A stretch of 63,215 nucleotides of DNA from NCBI RefSeq assembly GCF_028682635.1, contig NZ_JANHLK010000032.1, positions 1 to 63,215 on the forward strand, read 5' to 3'. The stretch comes from Pseudomonas putida (lineage in GTDB: Bacteria; Pseudomonadota; Gammaproteobacteria; Pseudomonadales; Pseudomonadaceae). Positions within the stretch are counted from its first letter, which is position 1. Every line of letters starts with the position of its first letter. The notes under the pieces are model-generated. The model was not told the origin of the DNA, made no database searches, and saw nothing but the letters and a program-made list of their open reading frames with translations. Shown one piece after another: positions 1 through 8,311 of this stretch. A program made the position numbers and the translations under genes.

Positions 1-37
1 CGGCCCTCAAGCCGAGCGCCAAACTCACCGACGCCAT

Positions 38-70
38 CGCCAGCAAGCCGGCTCATACAAGTAGGGCGAG
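38..70. repeat. degenerate REP-like half element
   Basis: The stretch reads like a worn copy of the gc-rich half palindrome (gccagcaagccggct, then tacaagtagg) that recurs in clean form elsewhere in this window. It lies just beyond the 3-prime end of pprB. The first 97 bases hold no other recognisable feature, and no reading frame entering from the left edge can be assigned. Confidence 0.3.
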
Positions 71-97
71 TACATCCGACAGATTCAGGTGCGGTGA

Positions 98-880
98 TCA
101 GTTCGCAGTCAACCGATGGCGCCCGCCCGAGTTACTCGGCGTCAACGCCAACGCCAGTTGCGTGCGGTTGTGCATATGGGTCAACCGCAGCACCTGCGAC
201 ACGTACAACTTCACCGTGTTCTCGGTAATGCCCAACTCGCAGGCAATCTGGTAGTTGGTCTGCCCCTTGCCCACCAGGCGCGCCACATCCAACTGACGTG
301 GCGACAGTTGATTGAAAATCGCCGGAATCTCGGCCCGTCCGGCATCGCTGACAGCGCCGTCATCCGCACCCGGTGCAGACGGTGTGCGCCTGACCCGGTC
401 GAGGTCCTGGTACAAATCATCCAGCGACTCGGACAGGTATTGAAGCTTCTGATTCAGATGCCCCAACTGCAACGCCTTGTGCCGCTCCTGCAGTATCACT
501 TCCTGGCGTTGCACGCCTTCGAGCAATTCATTCAGATCAATCGGTTTCTGGTAGTAATCGGCAAAGCCGGCGCGCAGTGCCTTGATCACATCCTGCTTGC
601 CCGCCTGCCCGGTGAGCATGATCGCCTCGAAAGCCCGGTGTTTGCCGGACAGCTGTTGCAGCTCCTGGACCATCTGGATGCCGTCCAGGCCAGGCATATG
701 CAAATCGCAGAGCACCAGGCCGATTTCCGTGTCCTGGTTGAAACGTTCGATCGCCTGATGGCTGGATTCGCAGGCAACGCAACGGTAGCCGCTGTTCTCA
801 AGAAATTCGCAAAGTTCTGCAACGATCTGGGGCTGATCGTCGACCACAAGGACTTTTACTGCCGAAGTACGCTTGTTCAC
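98..880 (-). CDS. pprB: response regulator PprB, REC plus LuxR-type HTH
   Basis: This is a two-component response regulator of about 260 residues. An N-terminal receiver domain carries the acidic pair D14/D15, phosphoacceptor D59 (VLCDLHMPGLDG) and the conserved lysine in YYQKP. A linker of about 60 residues follows, then a LuxR/FixJ helix-turn-helix (LSPRQLDVARLVGKG ... ITENTVKLYVSQVL). A GTG start at 880 is chosen because AGGGAG lies six bases upstream; a TTG two codons earlier has no such spacing. In P. aeruginosa PprB activates Tad/Flp pili and other biofilm functions. Prepilin peptidase, TadF and a matching sensor kinase next door support the same role here. Confidence 0.9.
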   Translation of the reverse strand: MNKRTSAVKVLVVDDQPQIVAELCEFLENSGYRCVACESSHQAIERFNQDTEIGLVLCDLHMPGLDGIQMVQELQQLSGKHRAFEAIMLTGQAGKQDVIKALRAGFADYYQKPIDLNELLEGVQRQEVILQERHKALQLGHLNQKLQYLSESLDDLYQDLDRVRRTPSAPGADDGAVSDAGRAEIPAIFNQLSPRQLDVARLVGKGQTNYQIACELGITENTVKLYVSQVLRLTHMHNRTQLALALTPSNSGGRHRLTAN

Positions 881-991
881 GTGCAACTCCCTGCAAGGCC
901 AAGGACTGACCGTCCCTTTATCGACAGCCTGAGGCTGTACAACCTCTGAATGAAAGTAGTCGCTCTTTGGCCGCTGTACAAAAACGGATGT

Positions 992-1462
992 CTAGCCGAA
1001 CCAGGCCAATGTCAGCATCAGACCCACCAGGAGGAAGGGGGCAAAGGGTTGTTTCTTTGACAGACCAGGCTCCAGGTAAACCAGGTGACCTCTAAGCCCT
1101 TGACCGATATGAAGCCAGACTCTTGGCGCCAGCAGCCACCAACACACACTGGCGAGACCCGCGCCGATCAATACCCCCGACACATGCCGACCATCGGTCG
1201 CCAGCCCCAGGGCGGTCATGAGTTTGACGTCCCCGGCGCCCAGTCGGCGCATCCCATAGCCGGGCAAGGTAAACGCCAATGCCAGCAGCGCAGCCCAGCC
1301 GCCCTGCTCGGCCGGCGCGCCGATCCAGGTGGTGCCGCTCCATAACAGATACGCCAAAGCCAGCGCCCCGACGCCCAGGGTCAGGCGATTGGCGATGTGC
1401 CGTTCCCGGGCATCCTGCGCTGCGCATAGCGTCAGCCAGATCAGTAGTACAAAGCTCTGCAT
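992..1462 (-). CDS. fppA: A24-family prepilin peptidase FppA
   Basis: This is a 156-residue integral membrane aspartyl protease of the TadV/CpaA type. It has only the catalytic membrane core of type IV prepilin peptidases and no N-methyltransferase domain. The two expected aspartates are visible: D17 in the first cytoplasmic loop (AAQDARERHIAN) and D78 in the GAGDVKL motif. About five hydrophobic segments cover the rest. In the Tad system it cleaves the Flp prepilin and TadE/TadF pseudopilins. It reads away from tadF across a 74-bp gap and is followed by pprB in the same orientation, so the two may be cotranscribed. No strong ribosome binding site precedes the ATG. Confidence 0.9.
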   Translation of the reverse strand: MQSFVLLIWLTLCAAQDARERHIANRLTLGVGALALAYLLWSGTTWIGAPAEQGGWAALLALAFTLPGYGMRRLGAGDVKLMTALGLATDGRHVSGVLIGAGLASVCWWLLAPRVWLHIGQGLRGHLVYLEPGLSKKQPFAPFLLVGLMLTLAWFG

Positions 1463-1536
1463 CCGGTAAAAAACGTCCGTTTTGGCTGAATGATTCTATG
1501 CTGACATTACCTCGAGTTGTCAGGGTAGACGCACTC
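1463..1536. promoter_or_regulatory. divergent fppA/tadF promoter region
   Basis: This 74-bp gap separates the divergent starts of fppA and tadF and must hold promoters for both directions. It is more AT-rich (ggtaaaaaacg and tgaatgattctatg) than the coding DNA around it. PprB control would be expected from P. aeruginosa, but I cannot point to a specific operator. An in-frame ATG at 1498 could extend TadF by 13 residues and would shorten this region. Confidence 0.5.
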
Positions 1537-1977
1537 ATGAAAAGCAGCCTCCCACGTAAGCAAAAAGGTGCCGTCGCGATTGAATTTGCCTTGGTGTTCG
1601 TGATTTTTTTCGCGGTGTTCTACGCCATCGTCGCTTACAGCCTGCCGCTGCTGCTGATGCAGTCGTTCAACCAGTCGACGGCCGAAGCCGTGCGTCGTAG
1701 CGTGGCGCTGGACCCGAACACGCCCGGTTACGAGGCCGCGCTGAAAAACGTCGTCAAGCTGGAACTGACCCGTCAGTTGGCCTGGATTCCCGCCGGGCTG
1801 AATTTCGATGTCGCCACTGACACGACCACCACTTACACAGGTGGCGTGTTGAAGGTCGTCATCCACTATCCCTCGCAAAAGTTGAACGCGGTGATTCCGT
1901 TTCTGAGCCTGCCGGGGATTGGCTCCGTGCCGAGTTTACCGGTGACGCTCACCGCCAGTTCGAGTCTGCAGTTTTGA
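1537..1977 (+). CDS. tadF: TadE/TadF-like minor pseudopilin
   Basis: The product is about 146 residues. It begins with a short basic stretch (KSSLPRKQKG) followed by AVAIEFALVFVIFFAVFYAI. This is the TadE-like prepilin signature: a glycine, a glutamate a few residues later, and one long hydrophobic helix. The rest is a small extracytoplasmic domain. FppA next door is the likely processing enzyme. The ATG at 1537 is preferred because it puts the hydrophobic segment near the N-terminus; an ATG at 1498 is possible. The stop overlaps the TTG start of pprA, which implies translational coupling of pseudopilin and kinase. Confidence 0.85.
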   Translation: MKSSLPRKQKGAVAIEFALVFVIFFAVFYAIVAYSLPLLLMQSFNQSTAEAVRRSVALDPNTPGYEAALKNVVKLELTRQLAWIPAGLNFDVATDTTTTYTGGVLKVVIHYPSQKLNAVIPFLSLPGIGSVPSLPVTLTASSSLQF

Positions 1978-4748
1978 GTGCCGGGGACAAACTCTTCGGG
2001 CGTCTGCTCAATCGCCATCCGCCCGCGCCCCAGGAAATCCCGGAGCCCTCGAGTGTGCTCGGCGTCGGCCTGCAGATGCAGCTCAATGCCCAAGGACGCG
2101 TGCTGCTCCTGACCGGCCCGTTGCGGCATCAGCTAGCCCAGCAGGTCCCCACGGCACAGCTGCCGCACCTGCTGGATTTTCTCTTGCCCCATTGCAGCCT
2201 CGCCATCGAGGGCGCTCCCGCCGATTGGCAGGGCCAGCTCCTGGACCTGGATTTCTACAGCCTCAACGGGCCACCCCTGCACCTGCGTGGCTGGGTGCAG
2301 CCGATGGCGGACGCCTGGCTGCTGCAGTTGCTGGACATCGGCGACTTGCTGCTGGAACGCCGGCAAGCGCGCCTGCGCGAGCAGTGCCAGTTGCTCGCGG
2401 CACAGATCGGCGAGCAGTTGCGCCTGTGTAGCCTGATGCGCCTGCCCGAGGTATTGATCGACCAATTACAGGCACTGGCCCAACGCTTTCACATTCCCTG
2501 TATCGCCCTGGCGTTGCTCGATGAGCAAGAGCAGGGCTGGCAGATTCACCGGCACTACGCCGGCTTCGATACGCCCAGCCTGTGGCGCACCGGTCAGCGC
2601 CTGGGCACCGGTCTCGATAGCTTGAACGGCTCCACGCCGCATCACCTGAACCTGGGCGAACATCCGCGCCTGCAAGGCATCTTTGCCAGCACGGAGGGGT
2701 TCGCCGTGCCCTATTACGATGCCCAAGGCGTGGTGGCCTGGTTGCTTTGCGGCTGTTACCCGGTCCAGCAGCAGGCCCCGGATGTCAGCGAGCGTGACTG
2801 GTTGCAGTTCGCCGCCGCCCTCGCCGGCCCCTTGCTGGAACGTTTGCGCGAACATCGCCACCATCTGCAGTTGGAGCGCCTGGAGGCGTTGCAGGCCTTG
2901 CTCGGCACCGGCTGGTGGGAAGTCTTCAGCGACAGCGCCGAGGTGCAATTGGCTCCCTCGCTGACCCGCGCCCTGAATCTTCAGCAAGAGCGTTTGCCGC
3001 TGCAGGACTGGCTCGCGCAAGTGCACCCCGCCGACCGCGAAGAGTTGCGCAGCCGCCTGCAGGATTTGCAGCACGAAAGCACGCCACTGCTGTTGTGCGT
3101 ACGCCTGTACCGCGCCGACGGCAACGCCCCGGCGACCTGGTACCGCTTGCAGGGCCAGGCCCTGGGCGTGGGCGTGGGCAGCCAGCAGCGCCTGGTAGGA
3201 TTCATGCTCGACATCAGCGACATCAAGAACCAGGAGCAACTGGCCGCCGCCGCCCATGCGCGACTGGACAATCTGATCGCCAGTTCGCCCGCGGTAATTT
3301 ATGTGCAGCGTTATGTCGAAGGCGCGCTGCAACCGACCTTCTTCAGCGACAGCCTGCAACCGTTGCTGGGCTGGACGCTCGCCGAGTGTGCCGGTGCGGC
3401 GTTGATCGAGCGCGTGCACCCCGAGGATCGTGAGCGCTATTTCGAACGCACCCGCCTGCTGCTGCGCGAAGGTTCGGCACGGGCACGCTATCGCCTGCGC
3501 GACAGTCGTGGCGATTACCACTGGTTGCTCGACGAAGCCCGGTTGCTGCGCGATGACCTGGGTCTGCCGGTGGAGGCCGTCGGCCTGTGGCTGGACGTCA
3601 CCGAAGCGACGCTGGCAGCCGAGCACGTCAAACAGAGCGAGGAGCGTTACCGGATGTTGGTAGAGGACTCGCCGGCGATGATCTGCCGCTACCGCCCGGA
3701 CCTGACCCTGACCTTCGGCAACCGGCCGCTGGCGACCTATCTGGAATGTTCGCCCGAGGGCTTGCCGGGAGTGAACCTGGGCAGCTGGATGTCGGCGCAG
3801 CAGCGCGAGTCCTTCCTCCAGCGCCTGAGCCAATTGAGCCCGGAGTTCCCGGTGAGCACGGCGGAAATCAACCTGCAGTTGCCCGGCCGCGAACACGCCT
3901 GGTGGGTCTGGTCGGATCGCGGGGTGTTCGACGAGGAAGGTCGCCTGCTGGAAATCCAGGCCGTGGGCCGCGACAACACCGAGGTTCGACGCGCCCAGCA
4001 ACAACTGACCCAAAGCGCGAAGATGGCCACGCTGGGCGAGATGGCCACCGGCCTGGCCCATGAAATCAACCAGCCGCTGAACGTGATGCGCATGGCGATC
4101 GTCAATGTGCTCAAGCGCCTGGACAATGGCAATCTGCAGATCGATTACCTGACCGACAAACTCAACCGCATCGACACTCAGGTCCAGCGCGCGGCGCGGG
4201 TGGTGGACCATATGCGCGTGTTCGGCCGGCGCTCGGAGATCGAGCAGCACCCGTTCAACCCGGCCCAGGCCATCGAAGGCACGTTGTCGTTATTGGCCGA
4301 AGGAATGCGCGGTAAAGGGGTGGAACTGCGGGTCAGCGAAAGCGGTTTTTCGGTGCAGGTGCGCGGGCATGTCGATCAACTTGAACAGGTGTTGATCAAC
4401 CTGATGGTCAACGCCCGCGACGCGCTGCTCGGCAAGTGTGAGAGCGACCAGCAGTTCAAGCCGTGGATCGCGCTGTACGCCGAGCGCGATCAACACGCGG
4501 TGCGCCTGTGGGTTGAAGACAACGGCGGCGGCATCGATCCGCGTCTGCTGGAGCGGATCTTCGAACCCTTCTTCACCACCAAGCCGGTGGGCGTTGGCAC
4601 CGGCCTGGGGTTGTCGGTGAGCTACGGCATCGTGCAGAACATGGGCGGAACGCTAAGCGTCAGCAACTCGACCGAGGGCGCGCGGTTTTGTATCGAGCTG
4701 CCGATCGTGCCCGACGATCAGATCACCAGCGATGCGCGACCGGCGTGA
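1974..4748 (+). CDS. pprA: PAS-containing sensor histidine kinase PprA
   Basis: This is a sensor kinase of about 924 residues and the partner of PprB. The N-terminal half has no obvious membrane helix. It looks like a GAF-type region around residues 150-290 followed by three PAS/PAC repeats (about 300-415, 425-540 and 555-675). The dimerisation box reads GEMATGLAHEINQPLN with phosphorylatable H696. The catalytic domain has the N box (LINLMVNARDAL), G1 (VEDNGGGID), F (FEPFFTTK) and G2 (GTGLGLSVSYGI) motifs, all intact. The only start compatible with full length is a TTG overlapping the tadF stop; a later ATG is possible. The 3-prime end overlaps tadG by 31 bp tail to tail. Confidence 0.88.
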   Translation: MSAGDKLFGRLLNRHPPAPQEIPEPSSVLGVGLQMQLNAQGRVLLLTGPLRHQLAQQVPTAQLPHLLDFLLPHCSLAIEGAPADWQGQLLDLDFYSLNGPPLHLRGWVQPMADAWLLQLLDIGDLLLERRQARLREQCQLLAAQIGEQLRLCSLMRLPEVLIDQLQALAQRFHIPCIALALLDEQEQGWQIHRHYAGFDTPSLWRTGQRLGTGLDSLNGSTPHHLNLGEHPRLQGIFASTEGFAVPYYDAQGVVAWLLCGCYPVQQQAPDVSERDWLQFAAALAGPLLERLREHRHHLQLERLEALQALLGTGWWEVFSDSAEVQLAPSLTRALNLQQERLPLQDWLAQVHPADREELRSRLQDLQHESTPLLLCVRLYRADGNAPATWYRLQGQALGVGVGSQQRLVGFMLDISDIKNQEQLAAAAHARLDNLIASSPAVIYVQRYVEGALQPTFFSDSLQPLLGWTLAECAGAALIERVHPEDRERYFERTRLLLREGSARARYRLRDSRGDYHWLLDEARLLRDDLGLPVEAVGLWLDVTEATLAAEHVKQSEERYRMLVEDSPAMICRYRPDLTLTFGNRPLATYLECSPEGLPGVNLGSWMSAQQRESFLQRLSQLSPEFPVSTAEINLQLPGREHAWWVWSDRGVFDEEGRLLEIQAVGRDNTEVRRAQQQLTQSAKMATLGEMATGLAHEINQPLNVMRMAIVNVLKRLDNGNLQIDYLTDKLNRIDTQVQRAARVVDHMRVFGRRSEIEQHPFNPAQAIEGTLSLLAEGMRGKGVELRVSESGFSVQVRGHVDQLEQVLINLMVNARDALLGKCESDQQFKPWIALYAERDQHAVRLWVEDNGGGIDPRLLERIFEPFFTTKPVGVGTGLGLSVSYGIVQNMGGTLSVSNSTEGARFCIELPIVPDDQITSDARPA

Positions 4749-6685
4749 CAGCTGAGGTTGGCGCCAACTTCGACCTTGTTCAAGTCGATGCCCAGGCTCG
4801 CCAGCAAGGTGTTGATGAGGGTATCGAGCAGCGGGCTGAGCACGCTGTTGATCGCATTGCCCAGCGCGGTGGTGACCTCGTTCAAAAGGCTGCCCAGGCC
4901 ACCGATGATGCTGCCCGACGGCCCATACATGTTCACCCCGAGGTCGCTGACGGTGGTGCTCAGGCTGTTGACGATGTTGTTGGTGGTATAGGCGAAGAAA
5001 AACGGCGGCTGGTTGATTTCCGGCAGGTTGGCGGCGGCTGGCGCGGAATACACGTGGAGCATGTTGGGGTTTTGCGCCACCGAGGTGTTGACCCGGATGC
5101 CGATGCCGCCGGTGGGCCGGTGGTTGTAGCAGACCGCTGGTAAAAACAGCAGCCGCTGGCAGGTCTGCACGCCGACATAGATGAGCTGTAAGGGGTTCAC
5201 GTCATTGGTCGGCGGGACCAAAGCGGAGCCAAACACATCGGCCGGGTCGATCTGCCCGACTTTCAATCCGATCAGCGTGGTCGTGGTGTTGGTCGTCAGG
5301 CTTTTGTTGGTCGCGCTGATGCAGCTGTAGGCCGTGACATAACTCCAGGCACCGCCCGCCTCCAGGGCGACATCGAGCCGTATCGGCGGTGGCAGGAGCT
5401 TGGTTTCCGGCGTGTCACACGGCGCGCCCAAGCCGCAGGTCAGCAACTTGTCCACACGCAGTCCCAACAGGTCCTGGAGGAAGCTGGTCAGCGACGTCGC
5501 AAGGTCCAGTACGGCATTGGCCAGGGGCGTGATGGCGTCCAGCACCGGCAGGTTGATCGACAACAATGTCTTCACCTGGGCCGTTCGAACATGGATGCGG
5601 TTGGGCCCCAACGGCGCCAGCGCGGCGTTTTTCGGATTGCCCACGGCCGACAGTTGCGGCGGCTGCATGACCTGCACCCGCGCGGTGATCTGCGCCAGGC
5701 CCGCGAGGTTGATCGGCAGGGTCGCCACCAGGCCGTTTTGCTTGTTGGCCAACTGCACGACGCCTTCAATCAGGTCGAAGGCTTTGAGGTTCACTGCCAG
5801 GGCCGAGATGTCACTGCCGCTTTCGACGTGCAGCAAATCGCCCAGCACCACGCTGGTGGTACCGGCCGCCACCTTCAGCGCCTTCAGGCTGACGATCGTG
5901 GCACTCGCCGCCAGAGTTCCGTTGGGGTCCAGGACATTGATGGCGGCCTGGATCAACTGGCTGACGTTGATGCTGTTGGCCAGCACCTGGTCATAACCTG
6001 CGGCGGTCAGGCCGAGGTCGATTTTCAGGCGATTGAGGTAGCCGAGCAGGCTGATGTTGCTATTGACCAGGCCATTCCAGCCGGCGGCATTGATCGTCAC
6101 GTTGCCACCCAGCAAGCCACCGAACAGCAAGCTGGTGATGGCTGCCTTGCTGGTATCGAATGCCAGGGCGGTGCTGCGGATGGTCAATGCGGCCAAAGGC
6201 GGCGGCAGCGCGGCGACAGCTGTGGCCTTCAGGGTCAGGGTCGAGCCCGCAGCTGCACCGCCAAACAGTGCGCCGATGCCGCCGACAAGACTTTGCGGCA
6301 CGACATGGCTGGCGATGACCTGGATCGCTTCGCTTTTAGCAGGGTCGACGGCAAACACCCGAAGGCTGTCGGCATCCAGGGACAGCGCGCCGCAGCTGAC
6401 CGCCAGTGCACGCCCGTCGCCGGGCAGGGTGAAGCCGTTGCGCTGGGCGCTGGCAGTGGCGTAGCTGGTGGCGGTTGCGCCGGTGGAACAATCACCGCCC
6501 CGTGTGGCGGCTTCGAGGGCGGCCATGTCGGCGATGCGCTGCAGGTTGCGTTTTTCCAGGTACAGCCGCCCGCTGTCGATGACCAGCAGCGTGAATGCCA
6601 GCGCCAGCGCCAGCGTCACCGCCGCCATCAAGCCAATCGCCCCCCTTTGCCGGGCCGGGCCGCGAAACTGCATGCGGGGCGACAT
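4718..6685 (-). CDS. tadG: TadG-like Flp pilus assembly protein
   Basis: The product is about 655 residues. After a short basic leader (RGPARQRG) comes one membrane helix (AIGLMAAVTLALALAFTLLV) and then DSGRLYLEKRNLQRIADMAA, the Tad-type N-terminal signature of TadG proteins. The remainder is a large extracytoplasmic region rich in Ala, Leu, Asn and Thr, with several cysteines towards the C-terminus. The ATG at 6685 is chosen because AGGAG lies eight bases upstream; the open frame extends to 7012 but only through REP DNA. TadG is thought to anchor or scaffold the Tad secretion machine. It is convergent with pprA and overlaps its last 31 bp. Confidence 0.85.
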   Translation of the reverse strand: MSPRMQFRGPARQRGAIGLMAAVTLALALAFTLLVIDSGRLYLEKRNLQRIADMAALEAATRGGDCSTGATATSYATASAQRNGFTLPGDGRALAVSCGALSLDADSLRVFAVDPAKSEAIQVIASHVVPQSLVGGIGALFGGAAAGSTLTLKATAVAALPPPLAALTIRSTALAFDTSKAAITSLLFGGLLGGNVTINAAGWNGLVNSNISLLGYLNRLKIDLGLTAAGYDQVLANSINVSQLIQAAINVLDPNGTLAASATIVSLKALKVAAGTTSVVLGDLLHVESGSDISALAVNLKAFDLIEGVVQLANKQNGLVATLPINLAGLAQITARVQVMQPPQLSAVGNPKNAALAPLGPNRIHVRTAQVKTLLSINLPVLDAITPLANAVLDLATSLTSFLQDLLGLRVDKLLTCGLGAPCDTPETKLLPPPIRLDVALEAGGAWSYVTAYSCISATNKSLTTNTTTTLIGLKVGQIDPADVFGSALVPPTNDVNPLQLIYVGVQTCQRLLFLPAVCYNHRPTGGIGIRVNTSVAQNPNMLHVYSAPAAANLPEINQPPFFFAYTTNNIVNSLSTTVSDLGVNMYGPSGSIIGGLGSLLNEVTTALGNAINSVLSPLLDTLINTLLASLGIDLNKVEVGANLSCHAGRASLVI

Positions 6686-6800
6686 CACGCACTCCTTTGC
6701 CGGCGTACTGCCGAACGTGACCTCCGTGGGTGTAAGGCAGTGTAGACAAGGGATGGCGCGACTGCTGGCAACTCGCCACCCCCAGCAACAACAAATCCCC

Positions 6801-6890
6801 TGTAGGAGCTGGCTTGCCCGCGAAGAGGCCCGCACAGCCGACATCTTCCTCGCCTGACAAACCGCCTTCGCTGGCAAGCCAGCTCCTACA
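6801..6890. repeat. REP doublet, first of a tandem pair
   Basis: Two inverted copies of the Pseudomonas REP half (tgtaggagctggcttgcc and its complement) enclose a 45-50 bp spacer. With the next doublet it fills most of the 380-bp gap between tadG and the first DUF4136 gene. Apart from the tadG ribosome binding site near 6693-6700, I see nothing else in that gap. Confidence 0.9.
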
Positions 6891-6935
6891 AGGTGATCAC
6901 CGCCAGACGCAATTCCCGGCAACACCCAACGAACC

Positions 6936-7025
6936 TGTAGGAGCTGGCTTGCCAGCGAAGAGGCCGGCACAGCCAACATCTTCCTCGCCTGACAAACCGC
7001 CTTCGCTGGCAAGCCAGCTCCTACA
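6936..7025. repeat. REP doublet, second of a tandem pair
   Basis: This is a 90-bp unit differing from the 6801-6890 unit at only about three positions, including in the spacer (acatcttcctcgcctgacaa in both). It is therefore a tandem duplication of a whole doublet and not an independent insertion. Confidence 0.9.
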
Positions 7026-7065
7026 CACGCCAGCTCCTTGATAATTTTGCGACCGCAGGGGGTTT

Positions 7066-7626
7066 TTATCGGTGCGGGGGATAGTTCGCCAGGATCCGCG
7101 TGACCGTTTCGTGTATCGCAGTGCTGCGGTCCGTCGGGTTGGGGGTGCGGCTGAGGATTTGCTCGTCACTGCCGCGCCACACCAGCTTGCCGTCCTTGCC
7201 GTCGAGCAGGTCGATCTGGATGGTCGCGACCTTGTAGGACACCAGGCGGGTTTCGTTGTACATCGGCGCGCCATAGTAGCCGTACCAGGGGTTACCCCAA
7301 CCGCCGCCGTAGTTGGTCGTCACCTGTTGCTGGCGTTCCTCGACTACCAGGTAGGTCTGCACACTCAAGTCGCCCTTGGCGCCAGCGCCTGCCTGGCGCA
7401 GGCCACGTTGGTCGAGCTGGTCGACTACCGATTCGCGCACGCGCTGTTCGGTCAGGTCGCTCTTGATCCTGGGGTCATCGGGACGGTATTGCAGCGCGGG
7501 TTCTTTCCAGCTCCAGCTGTGATACGCGGCAAAATCGCGGCTGGCGTCGAAGTCATGATTGACCTGATTGGCAGCGCAGGCACTGAGCAGCAAGGCCACT
7601 GCCAGTAAAGCGAGACGGCGGAACAT
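7066..7626 (-). CDS. DUF4136 lipoprotein (first of two)
   Basis: This is a 186-residue lipoprotein precursor. The signal peptide ends in the lipobox LLSAC, so the mature protein begins at cysteine and is probably anchored in the outer membrane. The body fits DUF4136: HDFDASRDFAAYHSWSW near the N-terminus, an alternating strand pattern, a Gly/Tyr/Trp-rich loop (YGGGWGNPWYGYYG) and DLLDGKDGKLVWRG near the end. GGAGA lies seven bases before the ATG. It is followed upstream on the same strand by a second family member. The function of DUF4136 is not known. Confidence 0.8.
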   Translation of the reverse strand: MFRRLALLAVALLLSACAANQVNHDFDASRDFAAYHSWSWKEPALQYRPDDPRIKSDLTEQRVRESVVDQLDQRGLRQAGAGAKGDLSVQTYLVVEERQQQVTTNYGGGWGNPWYGYYGAPMYNETRLVSYKVATIQIDLLDGKDGKLVWRGSDEQILSRTPNPTDRSTAIHETVTRILANYPPHR

Positions 7627-7681
7627 GATGATTCTCCGGTAGAAGACATGAACCTGCGAAATGCTTCTTGACCACAGGAAG

Positions 7682-8299
7682 CTAACTGGGAGGATACGCC
7701 GACATTGCCTTTTCTACAGCCTCCCGTATGGCGTCGACCCGCTCGCCCTGGCTCCCCCGGTTGCTGGTTTCCGCACTGGAACTCCAGACCGATTGACCGT
7801 CTTGCGCGTCGAACAGGTCGACATGAACCACCACGACCTGTTCCTCGTAAGTGCGCACAATTGGCATGCTGCCGTACATGCCGTAACCCGGCCCATAACC
7901 ATATCGATTGTAGCCGCCGTAACCGCCGTAGTAGCCGTAATCGTCCTGGACCTGACGCAAGCGGGTTTCCAGGCGCAGGTCAGCGCTGACGAACAGGTCC
8001 GCCGGCCGATTGTCATGCAGGGGCCGCAGGCCGCGTTGGTCCAGGGCGTTGCTGACCGCTTCGGCGACCTGCGCCGAATCCGCCCAGGTAGTGCCCGGCG
8101 GCAGCTGCCCGTTGAGCCAGGCCCAGCTGCGATACCGCCCGTAGTCTCGCGGTGGCGCCGGGTAGGCGCTGCGATCGAAGGTAGTGGCCGCTTGAGGCGG
8201 GGCAGGCGGCAAGGGCCTGGAACTTGCCACGTACGGATTGCTGCCCTGGCAGGCAGCCAGGCCCAGGCAGATCAACAGCAACCCTGAACGACTTTTCAT
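7682..8299 (-). CDS. DUF4136 lipoprotein (second of two)
   Basis: This is a 205-residue lipoprotein paralogous to its neighbour. The lipobox is LGLAAC. The shared pattern includes the early RSWAW segment, the Tyr/Gly-rich loop (YGYYGGYGGYNRYGYG) and VDLFDAQDGQSVWSS near the C-terminus. Compared with the first copy, it carries a longer Pro/Ala-rich linker after the lipidation site. GGAGC lies five bases before the ATG. The two genes are in tandem with a 55-bp gap and probably cotranscribed; cmoM lies just upstream on the same strand. Role unknown. Confidence 0.8.
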   Translation of the reverse strand: MKSRSGLLLICLGLAACQGSNPYVASSRPLPPAPPQAATTFDRSAYPAPPRDYGRYRSWAWLNGQLPPGTTWADSAQVAEAVSNALDQRGLRPLHDNRPADLFVSADLRLETRLRQVQDDYGYYGGYGGYNRYGYGPGYGMYGSMPIVRTYEEQVVVVHVDLFDAQDGQSVWSSSAETSNRGSQGERVDAIREAVEKAMSAYPPS

Positions 8300-8311
8300 T
8301 TCGAGCTCCGA

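Noticed and set aside
6686..7012. N-terminal extension of TadG through the REP doublets
   Set aside because: The added peptide is the translated REP palindrome (LASQLLQ repeats), while a strong ribosome binding site and a proper Tad N-terminus mark the ATG at 6685.
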